Assembly: GCA_030180135.1 (NCBI GenBank)
Contig: CM058235.1
Coordinates: 13,253,145 to 13,317,144 of the forward strand
Length of the DNA stretch: 64,000 bases
Direction of reading: 5' to 3'
Origin: Orychophragmus violaceus
Lineage: Eukaryota > Streptophyta > Magnoliopsida > Brassicales > Brassicaceae
The position numbers were made by a program, and so were the translations under genes. The notes under the pieces are model-generated. The model did not search any database and had not been told where the DNA came from. It saw nothing but the letters and a program-made list of their open reading frames with translations. Every line of letters begins with the position of its first letter. The stretch's first letter is position 1. Below, piece by piece: positions 46,527 to 56,506 of the stretch.

Positions 46527-47672
46527 TGTTGGAACATATTTTTTATATATAATAAAGTTTTTGGGCTTTATAAAATATGTGAGTGTGAATGAGAAATGAA
46601 TGGGCCATGGGCTCATAGAAGCCATAAAATGTTGGCATGTTTTAATGAGGAATGAAGTGTATAAAATATCCCACATTGCTTAGATGGGAAATTTATCACT
46701 TGTATATATATGGACATTTTTATGTCATTGTTCAAATGGTTGGACTACACTATGGAGTGTGAGAGAGAGGTTGGAAAGACCACACGCGCGCGCCGCCGCC
46801 GCCGCCGTGCCGTGCCGAGCCGGGCCGGGCCGGGCTTGGGCTTGGGCTTGGGTCTTGGGTCTTGGGTCTTGGGTCTTGGGTCTTGGGTCTTGGGTCTTGG
46901 GTCTTGGGTCTTGGGTCTTGGGTCTTGGGTCTTGGGTCTTGGGTCTTGGGTCTTGGGTCTTGGGTCTTGGGTCTTGGGTCTTGGGTCTTGGGTCTTGGTT
47001 TGGGTCTTGGGTCTTGGGTCTTGGGTCTTGGTAATAGGCCCCGAAAGGGCCTCCGCGCGCGTATTATTTTTTGGAGAAAATTTTGATAAACCAAATAAAT
47101 TGGTTACTTGGTTTAATCGAAATTATTTGATTTTGGTTTGTTGGTTATGTGGTCGCCGGTTTGGAGAATATGCTCTCGGTATCTTCTCATCCAGCTCGAG
47201 CTCGCGTAACAACTTAAGCCGAGTCTTCTCCACCTGCCAAGAATCTCGCGCACGTGCAACGTCTCTCGCGCACGTTCTCCACTTTGAAAACGTGATCACC
47301 TCACGTTCACTTCCTCGTTATAAATATGAGCTTAAGCTCACGTTATAAAACACACGATTTGATAAGTTCTCTCATACGCAAACACAACGTAATAGTTTAT
47401 GTTCCTCAATCTCTTTTATTTTATTTCTTATAAGTCTCGAGAGTATATCGTTTAACTTTCGTTCGTTGGGAACGTTTCCGAGTGATAGCGGAATCGTTTC
47501 GGTATCGGTTTTATCCTGGGATTCGATTATCACGACAGAACCGCCTCACTGCGGGTGATAATTCGAGTTAAGGAAAGAGACTTCATAGTCTCGACTCTGT
47601 TTTGTTTCCTTAACCTCTTCTTCTACGTGATTCATTCACCATACGCAGAAGTTCCGTATTTACGGTCCTACA
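46527..47672 (+). repeat. 5' LTR of copia D
   Basis: TGTTGGAACATA...GGTCCTACA. Two possible TATA boxes: TATATATATGG near 46,703 and TATAAATA at 47,319-47,326. Holds the (GGGTCTT)n array, and a stem (CGATTATCAC / GTGATAAT) at 47,523-47,562 near its 3' end. Confidence 0.92.
46832..47031 (+). repeat. G-rich (GGGTCTT)n minisatellite in the 5' LTR
   Basis: Three GGGCTT hexamers, then 21 GGGTCTT heptamers (46,850-46,996), an interruption, and four more heptamers (47,002-47,029). Every unit has a GGG run spaced by 3-4 bases, so the plus strand fits the G3N1-7 quadruplex rule many times over. The 3' LTR has only 12 heptamers and four hexamers. Translated frames such as GLGSWVLGLGSW are meaningless shadows. 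Confidence 0.95.
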
Positions 47673-47939
47673 GTCTTAACTCGAAAACAAAATCCGTTTT
47701 TTGTTTCATAACATTCAAACGGATTTTGGTGAATTGCGTATCTCTTTTTTGGTTTAAGGAAAGAATCTGAGAATCGTTAAGCGATTACCCGGATTGAAAG
47801 TTGGATTTGAGAGCCATATTTCGCGGTTACACAAATCATCTTTCGGATTTTTTCAGTTCGCGATTAGCCTCATAGCTTCTCCGCGATTGTACATCAAACG
47901 ATTTTGAGTCACAGATTAGCGTTTCCGCTTCACCGCGTT

Positions 47940-48340
47940 TCAAACGCTAATCGTTTTAAACGATTCAAAACGTTTGCGGTTGTTGAAAACGCTTGAGGTT
48001 TTCAAAACGTTTCCGGTTTTTGTTCAAAACCTTTGCGGTTTTTCAAAACGCTTCCGTTTTTGTTGAAAACGTTTTCGGTTTTTCAAATCGTTTCCGGTTT
48101 TCAAAACGTTTGCGGTTTTGGAAATAACGTTTGCGGTTTCAAAACATTTGCGTTTGAAAACTTTTGCGTTTCAAAACGTTTGCGGTTTTAGAAAAAACAT
48201 TTGCGGTTTTCTAAAACGTTTTTGTAAAACGTTTGCGTTTCTAAAACGTTTTGAAAACGTTAGCGGGTTTATAAAACGCCCTTTTGTGATTGCGTTTGCG
48301 ACTTAAAGCGTTTGCGGTTTGCGGCTTGCGGTTTTAATAT
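47940..48340 (+). repeat. Degenerate CAAAACGTTTGCGGTTTT repeat in the copia D leader
   Basis: At least 15 variants of a 20-25 bp unit around CAAAACGTTTGCGG, each with an AACGTT palindrome at its core, fill about 400 bases of the leader between the 5' LTR and gag. Confidence 0.85.
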
Positions 48341-48406
48341 CGTTTCATTTTGAAATTGTTTATTAAAACGTGATACTGATACATCTTGTCTTGTTTGTGT
48401 CAGGAA

Positions 48407-51400
48407 ATGGCAAGTGAAACCGATAATCAGAATGTTTCGACACCAAGCTCTCCTCGGGATGTAAGCGCCGAAGAAACAGCTCGCAGAGCTCTGTTTCAGC
48501 TTGATTCCGAAAGGATGGAAAGAGAGAAAGCTGAAAAGGCAAAGGCTGAAAAAGAGAAAGCTGAGAAAAACGTGGTGTTTCACGCTCCTCCTCCTCCACC
48601 AGCATTTGCTTCTCTTCAAGCCTCGTGCCAAGGCTTATTGCCTGACAAGTTCAACGGCAAAAGCTGGAAGATGTGGTCGAACCAGATGAAGTTCTATCTC
48701 CATGCGATGCATCTCTCGCGGTACCTCGAGGAGGATCAACCCGAGATTGGAGAAGGAGCCGGCGATGTGTACACCGTTGGAACTTTGGATGCATGGAATC
48801 AAGGAGATTACATGACGAAAGGGTGGATTCTTGGCCGTCTTGTGGAGCCGCTGTATGCGATCTACTGTGAGCAAAAGACTGCCAAATCCTTGTGGGCCGC
48901 TTTGGTGAAGAAGTACAAGGTCGAGGATGCTGGATGCCAAAAGCACGCAACGGCAAAGTTCTTGGAGTTCCAGATGGTGGACGACAAACCCATCATGGAA
49001 CAAGTGGAGGCTTTCCAGCGGATCTGTCAGGAAGTTGCCACGGAGGGAATGTCCATCGATGAGATTTTCACGGTGAACAGTTTCATCGAGAAGCTTCCTC
49101 CAAGTTGGTTGACTTTCAAGAACTACCTCAAGCACAAGAGGAAGGCCATCACGCTGGAGGACTTGATCCAGAGGCTGAACACGGAGGATAGGAACCGTCA
49201 GGCAAATGGAGTTCCAGTCCGTGAACACAGTGTGAATGTGGCCACCCACAACAAAGACAAAGGAAATGTGGACAAGGGAAAGGGCAAAGCAGTTGCTAAG
49301 TCGCCTTTGAAGCCTAATGGGAAGAACTTTAAGAAGAATGGATCTTCGTCCGCCCCTGCCCCCAATGAGGACAAGAAGAAGTTCTTCAAAGGCAAATGCC
49401 ACGCTTGTGGAAAGATGGGTCACAAGTCCAGTGAGTGTCGCTCCAAGGATAAAGCGGCAAAGTACCAGGCAAATCTGACCGAGGAGGACCTTTGTGCTGT
49501 GGTAACAGAGGTTAACATGGTGGATGAGAAGACCAATGAGTGGTGGTATGATACTGGTGCTACAACTCACATCTGCAATGACAAGTCCATGTTCAGTACT
49601 TACCAGAAGAACAAGTCTGAGGAGGCACTCTTCATGGGAAACAAGGCTGTCTCCAAGATCGAAGGAAAGGGTTCGGTTGTGTTGAAGATGACCTCAGGAA
49701 AGGAGATCACGTTGAAGAACGTGAAACATGTGAAAGACATGAGGAAGAATCTGATTTCCGGTACGCTGCTGAGCAAGGCCGGTTCCTCGGTGATTTTCGA
49801 GGCTGATACCCTCACCCTCAAGAAGTGGGGCATGTACCTGGGAAGAGGATTCGTGAAGAATGGACTGGTCAAGATGTGTCTCATGACTGTCCTCAGGAAG
49901 GAAGAAGCAAGTACCTCCAAGAACAAGAACAAGGATAAGGTTGTTGTTAAGAATAATGATGTTGCAAATGTTTCAAATGTTGTAACCAATTCTGAGATGA
50001 ATGAGAATAAGTCCGTTGCTTACTTGCTTGAGTCTTTTAATATTTGGCATGAAAGATTAGGACATGTGAATTATAAATCAATAAACCGATTAATGAATTC
50101 AAACCTAATCCCAAAATGCAAAATGAGTAAAGAAAAATGTGAAGTATGCGTACAGGCTAAGCTCACAAAAACGCCATCGCCTAAAGTTGAAAGGACTAAC
50201 GCACCTCTAGATTTAATTCACACGGATTTATGTGACTTAAAGTATGCTCCAACTAGAGGCGGGAAAAAGTATTTCATAACTTTTATCGATGATCATACGA
50301 AATATTGTTATGTATATCTATTACATAGCAAAGATGAGGCGTTGGATAAGTTTAAGGAATATAAAATGGAAGTTGAAAATCAACTTAGTAAGACTATTAA
50401 GATAGTCAGAAGTGATAGAGGAGGAGAATATGATGGCCGATTCAATGCTTTCTGCACGGAACATGGAATTATTCATCAAACGACTGCTCCTTACTCACCG
50501 GAATCTAACGGAGTTGCGGAACGAAAGAACCGAACTCTAAAAGAGATGATGAATGCAATGCTTCAAGAATCTGGGTTAGCCCAGAACATGTGGGGGGAAG
50601 CTTTGCTTACGTCAAATTATATCCTTAACAAAATTCCGCACAAGGTCACCGGAAAGACACCCTATGAACTTTGGAAAGGTGTTGCACCTTCGTATAAATA
50701 CTTGAAAGTGTGGGGGTGCCTAGCAAAAGTGGCAGTGCCGCCTCCGAAAAAGGTCACGATAGGACCGAAATCTGTGGATTGTATTTTCATTGGATATGCG
50801 CACAACAGTAGTGCTTATCGGTTTCTGGTCCATAAATCGGACATACCGGATATCCATGTAAATACTGTAATGGAATCTCGCAACGCATCCTTCTTTGAAA
50901 CGTTGTTTCCGTGCAAAGATAAGTCTAATCTTAAGCGGACACATGAGCAAAGAGATGAAAATGAAGCTAGTACTTCGGGTACTTCAGCTCCTGAAGTCGT
51001 ACAAGATGAACCTAGACGCAGCAAGAGAGCTCGAAAGGAAAAAGACTTTGGCGAGGATTTCATGATGGTCTTTCTTTTAGAGAATGAACCAAAGACGTTC
51101 ACAGAAGCCATGACTACACCTAACGCACCTTTTTGGAAGGAAGCCGTTAATAGTGAGATTGATTCTATTATGCAGAATCACACTTGGGAGATAACCGATC
51201 TACCTCAAGGGTTTAAACCACTAGGGTGTAAATGGATTTTCAAAACCAAGTTGAAAACCGATGGCTCCGTAGATAAGTACAAGGCTAGGCTTGTGGTTCA
51301 AGGATTTCGCCAAAAAGAAGGTTTGGATTTCTTTGACACTTATTCTCCGGTAACGAGAATAACCTCAATAAGAATGCTGATCGGCATAGCAGCACTAAGA

Positions 51401-52621
51401 GACCTAGAAATCCATCAAATGGATGTTAAAACTGCTTTTCTAAATGGAGAATTAGAAGAGGAGATTTATATGAAGCAACCCGAAGGGTTTGTTGTCCCTG
51501 GACAAGAACAAAAGGTATGTAGACTTGTGAAATCATTGTATGGACTTAAGCAAGCTCCAAAACAATGGCACGAAAAGTTTGACAATGTAATGATGTCCAA
51601 CGGTTTCAGCATAAACGAATGTGATAAGTGCATCTATGTAAAAAGTACTCCAAATGGATATGTCCTGCTATGTTTATACGTAGATGACATGCTGATCATT
51701 GGTAGTACCAAAGATATGATCAATCAGACTAAGAACATGCTTAGCCAAAGATTTGATATGAAAGATATGGGACTTGCGGATGTAGGAATTAAGATCATTA
51801 AAACTACTGAAGGTATAACCTTATCCCAAGCACATTATGCTGAAAATATACTTGAGAGGTTTAAGACTTACTCTAAAGGGACAGCAAAAACTCCTGTTGA
51901 TACTCAACTTCACTTGAAGAAAAATTCAGGCGAAGCAGTTTCACAATTGGAGTACGCAAGGGTGATCGGAAGTCTGATGTACTTAACAAATTGTACTAGA
52001 CCCGATTTAGCGCATGCAGTAAATGTATTAAGTCGCTACACCAGTAATCCAGGACATAAACATTGGAAAGGTATAACTAGAGTATTGAATTACCTACGTC
52101 ATACAAAAAACTATGGTCTGCACTATGGTAAAGAACCGGCTATTTTGGAGGGATATAGCGATGCAAATTGGATATCTGACTCTCAAAACTCAAAATCCAC
52201 AAGTGGATATATCTTTACACTTGCGGGTGCAGCAGTGTCCTGGAGATCTTCCAAACAAACAATTCAAGCCAGATCCACGATGGAGTCAGAGCTAATAGCT
52301 CTAGACACAGCGGCAGCTGAAGCAGAATGGCTGCGGAATTGGCTGGAAGATATCCCAGAATGGGATAAACCCGTATCCGCTATTCGTATGCATTGCGATA
52401 GTCAATCTGCGATATTGCGGTCAAAGAGTACCTTGTATAATGGAAAGAACCGTCACATTAGGAGACGTCATAAATCCATTAGGAACTTTATAACCACTGG
52501 TATAATCCATGTAGACTATATCAGAACGAATGACAATTTAGCGGATCCTTTCACCAAAGGCTTGCCGCGAGATAAAGTTCAAAAATCATCAAGAGGAATG
52601 GGTTTGAAGCCTACGAATTAA
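48407..52621 (+). CDS. Copia D gag-pol polyprotein, intact
   Basis: 1,404-residue copia polyprotein. The first ATG is 48,407; the frame is open upstream (from a TTG at 48,386) but has no ATG. A charged coiled-coil stretch (MEREKAEKAKAEKEK, about 35-60) precedes gag (KFNGKSWKMWSNQMKFYL). Then come the zinc knuckle CHACGKMGHKSSEC (~331-344), protease WWYDTGATTHIC (~379), pre-integrase WHERLGHVN with CEVCVQAK, integrase with LIHTDLC (~602), VRSDRGGEY (~668) and NGVAERKNRT (~702), reverse transcriptase KTAFLNGEL and YVDDM (~1,091), and RNase H with GYSDANW (~1,249). All catalytic motifs are present. MGLADVGIKI near 1,125 looks two residues shorter than the usual 'ADVILGIKI', a possible in-frame 6-base loss. 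Replication would occur in virus-like particles in the cytoplasm. Confidence 0.95.
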   Translation: MASETDNQNVSTPSSPRDVSAEETARRALFQLDSERMEREKAEKAKAEKEKAEKNVVFHAPPPPPAFASLQASCQGLLPDKFNGKSWKMWSNQMKFYLHAMHLSRYLEEDQPEIGEGAGDVYTVGTLDAWNQGDYMTKGWILGRLVEPLYAIYCEQKTAKSLWAALVKKYKVEDAGCQKHATAKFLEFQMVDDKPIMEQVEAFQRICQEVATEGMSIDEIFTVNSFIEKLPPSWLTFKNYLKHKRKAITLEDLIQRLNTEDRNRQANGVPVREHSVNVATHNKDKGNVDKGKGKAVAKSPLKPNGKNFKKNGSSSAPAPNEDKKKFFKGKCHACGKMGHKSSECRSKDKAAKYQANLTEEDLCAVVTEVNMVDEKTNEWWYDTGATTHICNDKSMFSTYQKNKSEEALFMGNKAVSKIEGKGSVVLKMTSGKEITLKNVKHVKDMRKNLISGTLLSKAGSSVIFEADTLTLKKWGMYLGRGFVKNGLVKMCLMTVLRKEEASTSKNKNKDKVVVKNNDVANVSNVVTNSEMNENKSVAYLLESFNIWHERLGHVNYKSINRLMNSNLIPKCKMSKEKCEVCVQAKLTKTPSPKVERTNAPLDLIHTDLCDLKYAPTRGGKKYFITFIDDHTKYCYVYLLHSKDEALDKFKEYKMEVENQLSKTIKIVRSDRGGEYDGRFNAFCTEHGIIHQTTAPYSPESNGVAERKNRTLKEMMNAMLQESGLAQNMWGEALLTSNYILNKIPHKVTGKTPYELWKGVAPSYKYLKVWGCLAKVAVPPPKKVTIGPKSVDCIFIGYAHNSSAYRFLVHKSDIPDIHVNTVMESRNASFFETLFPCKDKSNLKRTHEQRDENEASTSGTSAPEVVQDEPRRSKRARKEKDFGEDFMMVFLLENEPKTFTEAMTTPNAPFWKEAVNSEIDSIMQNHTWEITDLPQGFKPLGCKWIFKTKLKTDGSVDKYKARLVVQGFRQKEGLDFFDTYSPVTRITSIRMLIGIAALRDLEIHQMDVKTAFLNGELEEEIYMKQPEGFVVPGQEQKVCRLVKSLYGLKQAPKQWHEKFDNVMMSNGFSINECDKCIYVKSTPNGYVLLCLYVDDMLIIGSTKDMINQTKNMLSQRFDMKDMGLADVGIKIIKTTEGITLSQAHYAENILERFKTYSKGTAKTPVDTQLHLKKNSGEAVSQLEYARVIGSLMYLTNCTRPDLAHAVNVLSRYTSNPGHKHWKGITRVLNYLRHTKNYGLHYGKEPAILEGYSDANWISDSQNSKSTSGYIFTLAGAAVSWRSSKQTIQARSTMESELIALDTAAAEAEWLRNWLEDIPEWDKPVSAIRMHCDSQSAILRSKSTLYNGKNRHIRRRHKSIRNFITTGIIHVDYIRTNDNLADPFTKGLPRDKVQKSSRGMGLKPTN

Positions 52622-53280
52622 GAGGAAATTTGATGGAAACCCTACTTACGTGACTGGAGATCCCAGGATGTAGGTTCAAAGGGAAAACTAAATCAAATGA
52701 AATCGAGCACTGCAAGACTTATGTCTTTACCCAGTTCCTTGAGTGATGAATAGTGCTACCTGTATGAGAAAAAGGATAAGCATTGGCTTTTAATGATTCC
52801 ATAGTTTCACAATAGTGGAGTATGACAGGATACTTCTGAAAAGAAACTAATGGCAGATCACCTAGTGAGTGTGAAATGGGGCCGTTTCTAGGAGAATGAA
52901 AGATAGGCTATATTCTCCAAGTTCACTCATGAAACCAGGAATGTTCAAGGCCAAAATGAACAAAAACAGAGAACAAAGTTCTACGAGAAAATGTCGCTGC
53001 GCGATACTTGTTGTCTCGGTTTACATAAAACTCCGGTTGGTTCAAGACATCATGTTCACCTCCCGGCAAGTAAACCCGACAGATATTAAAAATGATTGGT
53101 TCAAAGCTGAAAAATGCTACCTATCAGACACAGTTACATTTTCGCATATACTCTCGAAAGTCTGTCTAGTCTAGTCAAGTCAGTGTCTAGTCTAGTCAAG
53201 TAAAGTCAATGTCTAGTATAGGTCTTTCGAGTCTGTCGAGTCTTCTTATGTTTAGAGTAATTTCTATTCATGTGGGGGAT
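52622..53280 (+). other. 3' non-coding region of copia D
   Basis: About 660 bases between the polyprotein stop and the 3' LTR. GTCTAGTCTAGTCAAGT-type repeats at 53,160-53,235, ending with GTGGGGGAT. No gene. Confidence 0.65.
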
Positions 53281-54339
53281 TGTTGGAACATATTTTTTAT
53301 ATATAATAAAGTTTTTGGGCTTTATAAAATATGTGAGTGTGAATGAGAAATGAATGGGCCATGGGCTCATAGAAGCCATAAAATGTTGGCATGTTTTAAT
53401 GAGGAATGAAGTGTATAAAATATCCCACATTGCTTAGATGGGAAATTTATCACTTGTATATATATGGACATTTTTATGTCATTGTTCAAATGGTTGGACT
53501 ACACTATGGAGTGTGAGAGAGAGGTTGGAAAGACCACACGCGCGCGCCGCCGCCGCCGCCGCCGTGCCGAGCCGTGCCGAGCCGGGCCGGGCTTGGGTCT
53601 TGGGCTTGGGTCTTGGGTCTTGGGCTTGGGCTTGGGTCTTGGGTCTTGGGTCTTGGGTCTTGGGTCTTGGGTCTTGGGTCTTGGGTCTTGGGTCTTGGTA
53701 ATAGGCCCCGAAGGGGCCTCCGCGCGCGTATTATTTTTTGGAGAAAATTTTGATAAACCAAATAAATTGGTTACTTGGTTTAATCGAAATTATTTGATTT
53801 TGGTTTGTTGGTTATGTGGTCGCCGGTTTGGAGAATATGCTCTCGGTATCTTCTCATCCAGCTCGAGCTCGCGTAACAACTTAAGCCGAGTCTTCTCCAC
53901 CTGCCAAGAATCTCGCGCACGTGCAACGTCTCTCGCGCACGTTCTCCACTTTGAAAACGTGATCACCTCACGTTCACTTCCTCGTTATAAATATGAGCTT
54001 AAGCTCACGTTATAAAACACACGATTTGATAAGTTCTCTCATACGCAAACACAACGTAATAGTTTATGTTCCTCAATCTCTTTTATTTTATTTCTTATAA
54101 GTCTCGAGAGTATATCGTTTAACTTTCGTTCGTTGGGAACGTTTCCGAGTGATAGCGGAATCGTTTCGGTATCGGTTTTATCCTGGGATTCGATTATCAC
54201 GACAGAACCGCCTCACTGCGGGTGATAATTCGAGTTAAGGAAAGAGACTTCATAGTCTCGACTCCGTTTTGTTTCCTTAACCTCTTCTTCTACGTGATTC
54301 ATTCACCATACGCAGAAGTTCCGTATTTACGGTCCTACA
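53281..54339 (+). repeat. 3' LTR of copia D
   Basis: 1,059 bases, 87 shorter than the 5' LTR because of fewer GGGTCTT units (53,589-53,698). Confidence 0.93.
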
Positions 54340-54344
54340 GAAAC

Positions 54345-55142
54345 AATAGAGGGAAAATAAATAAATGTAATGAGAAAGTCAAACAAATTGAGGGAGTAAG
54401 TGTCAAGATGGTTTATGATGTCAGCCAAGAACAGTATCGTGACTCTTCAATCTTCACATGATGTCCTTTATCCGTACGGTTCACGTGTACTTTGGTAGTT
54501 AAGTTTACCCAAAGTCAACGCCGAAATAGAGATTATGAGGAGGCAAGTTAGGTTAGGTGGATGGATCGTTTCAAACTTTCCTCGTTATTGTGACAAAAAT
54601 TTTGTGAAAAGAAAAACTGTTACGTAAAAATATATTAAAAGCACAAAAAGAGGAAAACAAAGCAGAAAATATTTAGAAAGTAATTCATGCTACCAAAAAA
54701 AACGAAAGGTCCTTTAATGGCCTCGAGTGGATGAAAGGCTCGGTCCATGAAACACCGTGAGAGACTGATAGTCATTGCGTTCATCAGGTTTTGCAACAGT
54801 GTCCAAACCGGCTTGATGCTTCATGCTTGGACCTTTCGTCACATTCTTCTTCCTCTTTTTTTTTTTTTTTTTTCTCTCTTTTGTTCCAGACTGGCTTCAA
54901 TCTCAATAATCGACACGTGGCTGCCACCTTCCATCCATTTTTATCAACAGTTCTGGACTGTATTGGGCCATAAACCCACTGCTTATACTCATTTCCATTA
55001 TGTCTCTTTGTAATCTTGATGTAATTGTCCATTGGGTCTTTTAATATAAAGATTACCGACAAAAAAAAAATCGAAGAAATTAATTTGAATGAATATTATA
55101 TTACTTTTTTTACCTTATTGCTTTTTTAAATGTGTGGTTTTT
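54345..55142. other. Intergenic DNA, possible short retroposon end
   Basis: No gene. A sequence ending TTTAATATAAAGATTACCGAC followed by ten A (about 55,041-55,070) looks like the 3' end of a poly(A) retroposon, perhaps 5'-truncated. A poly(T) tract lies at 54,857-54,873. AATTGAGGGAGTA near 54,387 resembles a Stowaway end without a partner. Confidence 0.4.
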
Positions 55143-55143
55143 A

Positions 55144-56009
55144 ATGTAATAAATAATAATGCTGATATAGATCTGACGAGCTTTTTCTCTCTTGTTCTAG
55201 AGAGAGAACTTTTTCTCTCGATCTTCTTTGTTCCCCGATTGAATCTTCTACAAGGATGATCTCGAGCTTGATCTCGTGATTTTGGTTAGGGGTTTTTTTC
55301 CTGAGTTCGATACCGGGCTTCTCTACCTCTCTTCTTCGAATCGAGTTCTTTTTTCCCCTTTGTTTGATGGATTTCGATCGAGGATGTTCTTTGTGGTTCC
55401 TTGTTGTTCTTCGATCGATTTTTGGGTTTTCTTTTTGGTTTTCACCGGATCTCCTTACCGGCGATTTCTCCTCTCCGGCGTTCACCGGATTTCCGATCGC
55501 TTTTCTCTGGTTTTCTCCCCGTTGTACCGTCCGCTCTCTTCGTTGTCTCTTTCGGAGGCTTTCTCCTCTTCGAGTAACTCTCTGCAGCTTCTCCCACTGA
55601 CTCTTGGGAACTTAATTGGTTGATCACTACTGTGTGTTGACCGGCGGCGGAGCTTCGTTGGTGTGGCGTTTTCAGACGGCATGATTGGAGCAGCTCTTCT
55701 CTCTTGACGGTTCTTCTTCGGCGGTATGTTCTGATGGAAAGCAGGATCGGTGGCGCTAGTTCTCCGTTTCGATCCGAGTCCCGGCCATGGTGGGGTTTTC
55801 CGGCATCTTTCTCGGCGCTGACTCAGTTCGGCGGTTGCATGCCGTAGATTCCCTGGAGCAGCCACGTGTCCCTCCATCCCTATCCGTAGGCAGGCTGGTG
55901 GGCTTCTTGGGCCGGCTTTGTTTTTTTCTTTTTTGTTTCCTTATGTTATTGCCCTTCTGAGCTTTTCAATAAAGATCCAGTGTTAAAAAAAAAATGTAAT
56001 AAATAATAA
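55144..56009 (+). mobile_element. Poly(A) retroposon with 16-bp TSD, Sadhu-like
   Basis: ATGTAATAAATAATAA at 55,144-55,159 is repeated at 55,994-56,009. Between them an 830-base unit ends with AATAAAG (55,969) and then a short A run after GATCCAGTGTT. This is the signature of target-primed retroposition of a polyadenylated RNA. The interior is CT- and CGG-rich with no long conserved frame. Size and structure resemble Arabidopsis Sadhu non-autonomous retroposons; a processed transcript of a non-coding RNA is the alternative. Confidence 0.75.
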
Positions 56010-56506
56010 AATAATATAAAAACCATTTTCTATTAAAATCAAACTAAACTATATTTGCTAATGGAAAATAAACAGTTTTGTTAAAAATTTGGCCAGCTCA
56101 AATTGGAAAACTATTTTGATGGTTTTATATTAAAGCTTTTTAGTTTGATGGTTTAATTTGAGAGTGAAATTTTACTAAGATTTAAACTGTTAATGACTTA
56201 TACTTTCATGATTAAAATGCTCTTTCTTATAATTTATATTTGATTCTAATTATTTATTAATAAACCACAATCAAAATCAAACCGTAATAAGTTCCAAAAA
56301 AAAAAAAAACTGTAATCCGTATTTTTCTCTAATATAATTAACTTTTCCAAATATGTAAACATACATCACAACCAAGGATCGGATCCATAAAAAAATAAGA
56401 TCCCCTTGGATTTTTTAATCCCAAACACGTACAAATTTTCAAAATTGGGATTAAACCGGATCGTACCGAACACTTAAACCCTAAACTCCTCTCTTTCTCT
56501 TTGTCC
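56010..56506. other. AT-rich spacer before the RING gene
   Basis: No feature recognised; contains the 3' untranslated region of the RING gene (minus strand). Confidence 0.5.

Larger units (their letters stand above)
46527..54339 (+). mobile_element. Copia LTR retrotransposon D, apparently intact and young
   Basis: LTRs at 46,527-47,672 (1,146 bases) and 53,281-54,339 (1,059 bases); TSD GAAAC at 46,522-46,526 and 54,340-54,344; purine tract GTGGGGGAT just before the 3' LTR. The polyprotein is a single open frame of 1,404 codons. Outside the length-variable G-rich array and the adjacent GCC repeat, I see only two substitutions between the LTRs (47,046 A versus G, and 47,598 T versus 54,265 C). 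No TGGTATCAGAGC or other tRNA 3'-end complement follows the 5' LTR, unlike the other three copia elements here. Confidence 0.95.

Noticed and set aside
46832..47031. Interstitial telomere repeat
   Set aside because: The unit is GGGTCTT, not the plant telomere unit TTTAGGG, and it is confined to the LTR.
46684..47348. Long open frames full of GLGSWVLGLGSW in the LTR of copia D (and at 53,438-54,015)
   Set aside because: They are translations of the GGGTCTT array, appear in several frames and both strands, and differ in length between the two LTRs; not genes.
48635..49570. 311-codon frame on the minus strand inside copia D gag
   Set aside because: Antisense shadow of the gag frame; no domain and no independent start context.
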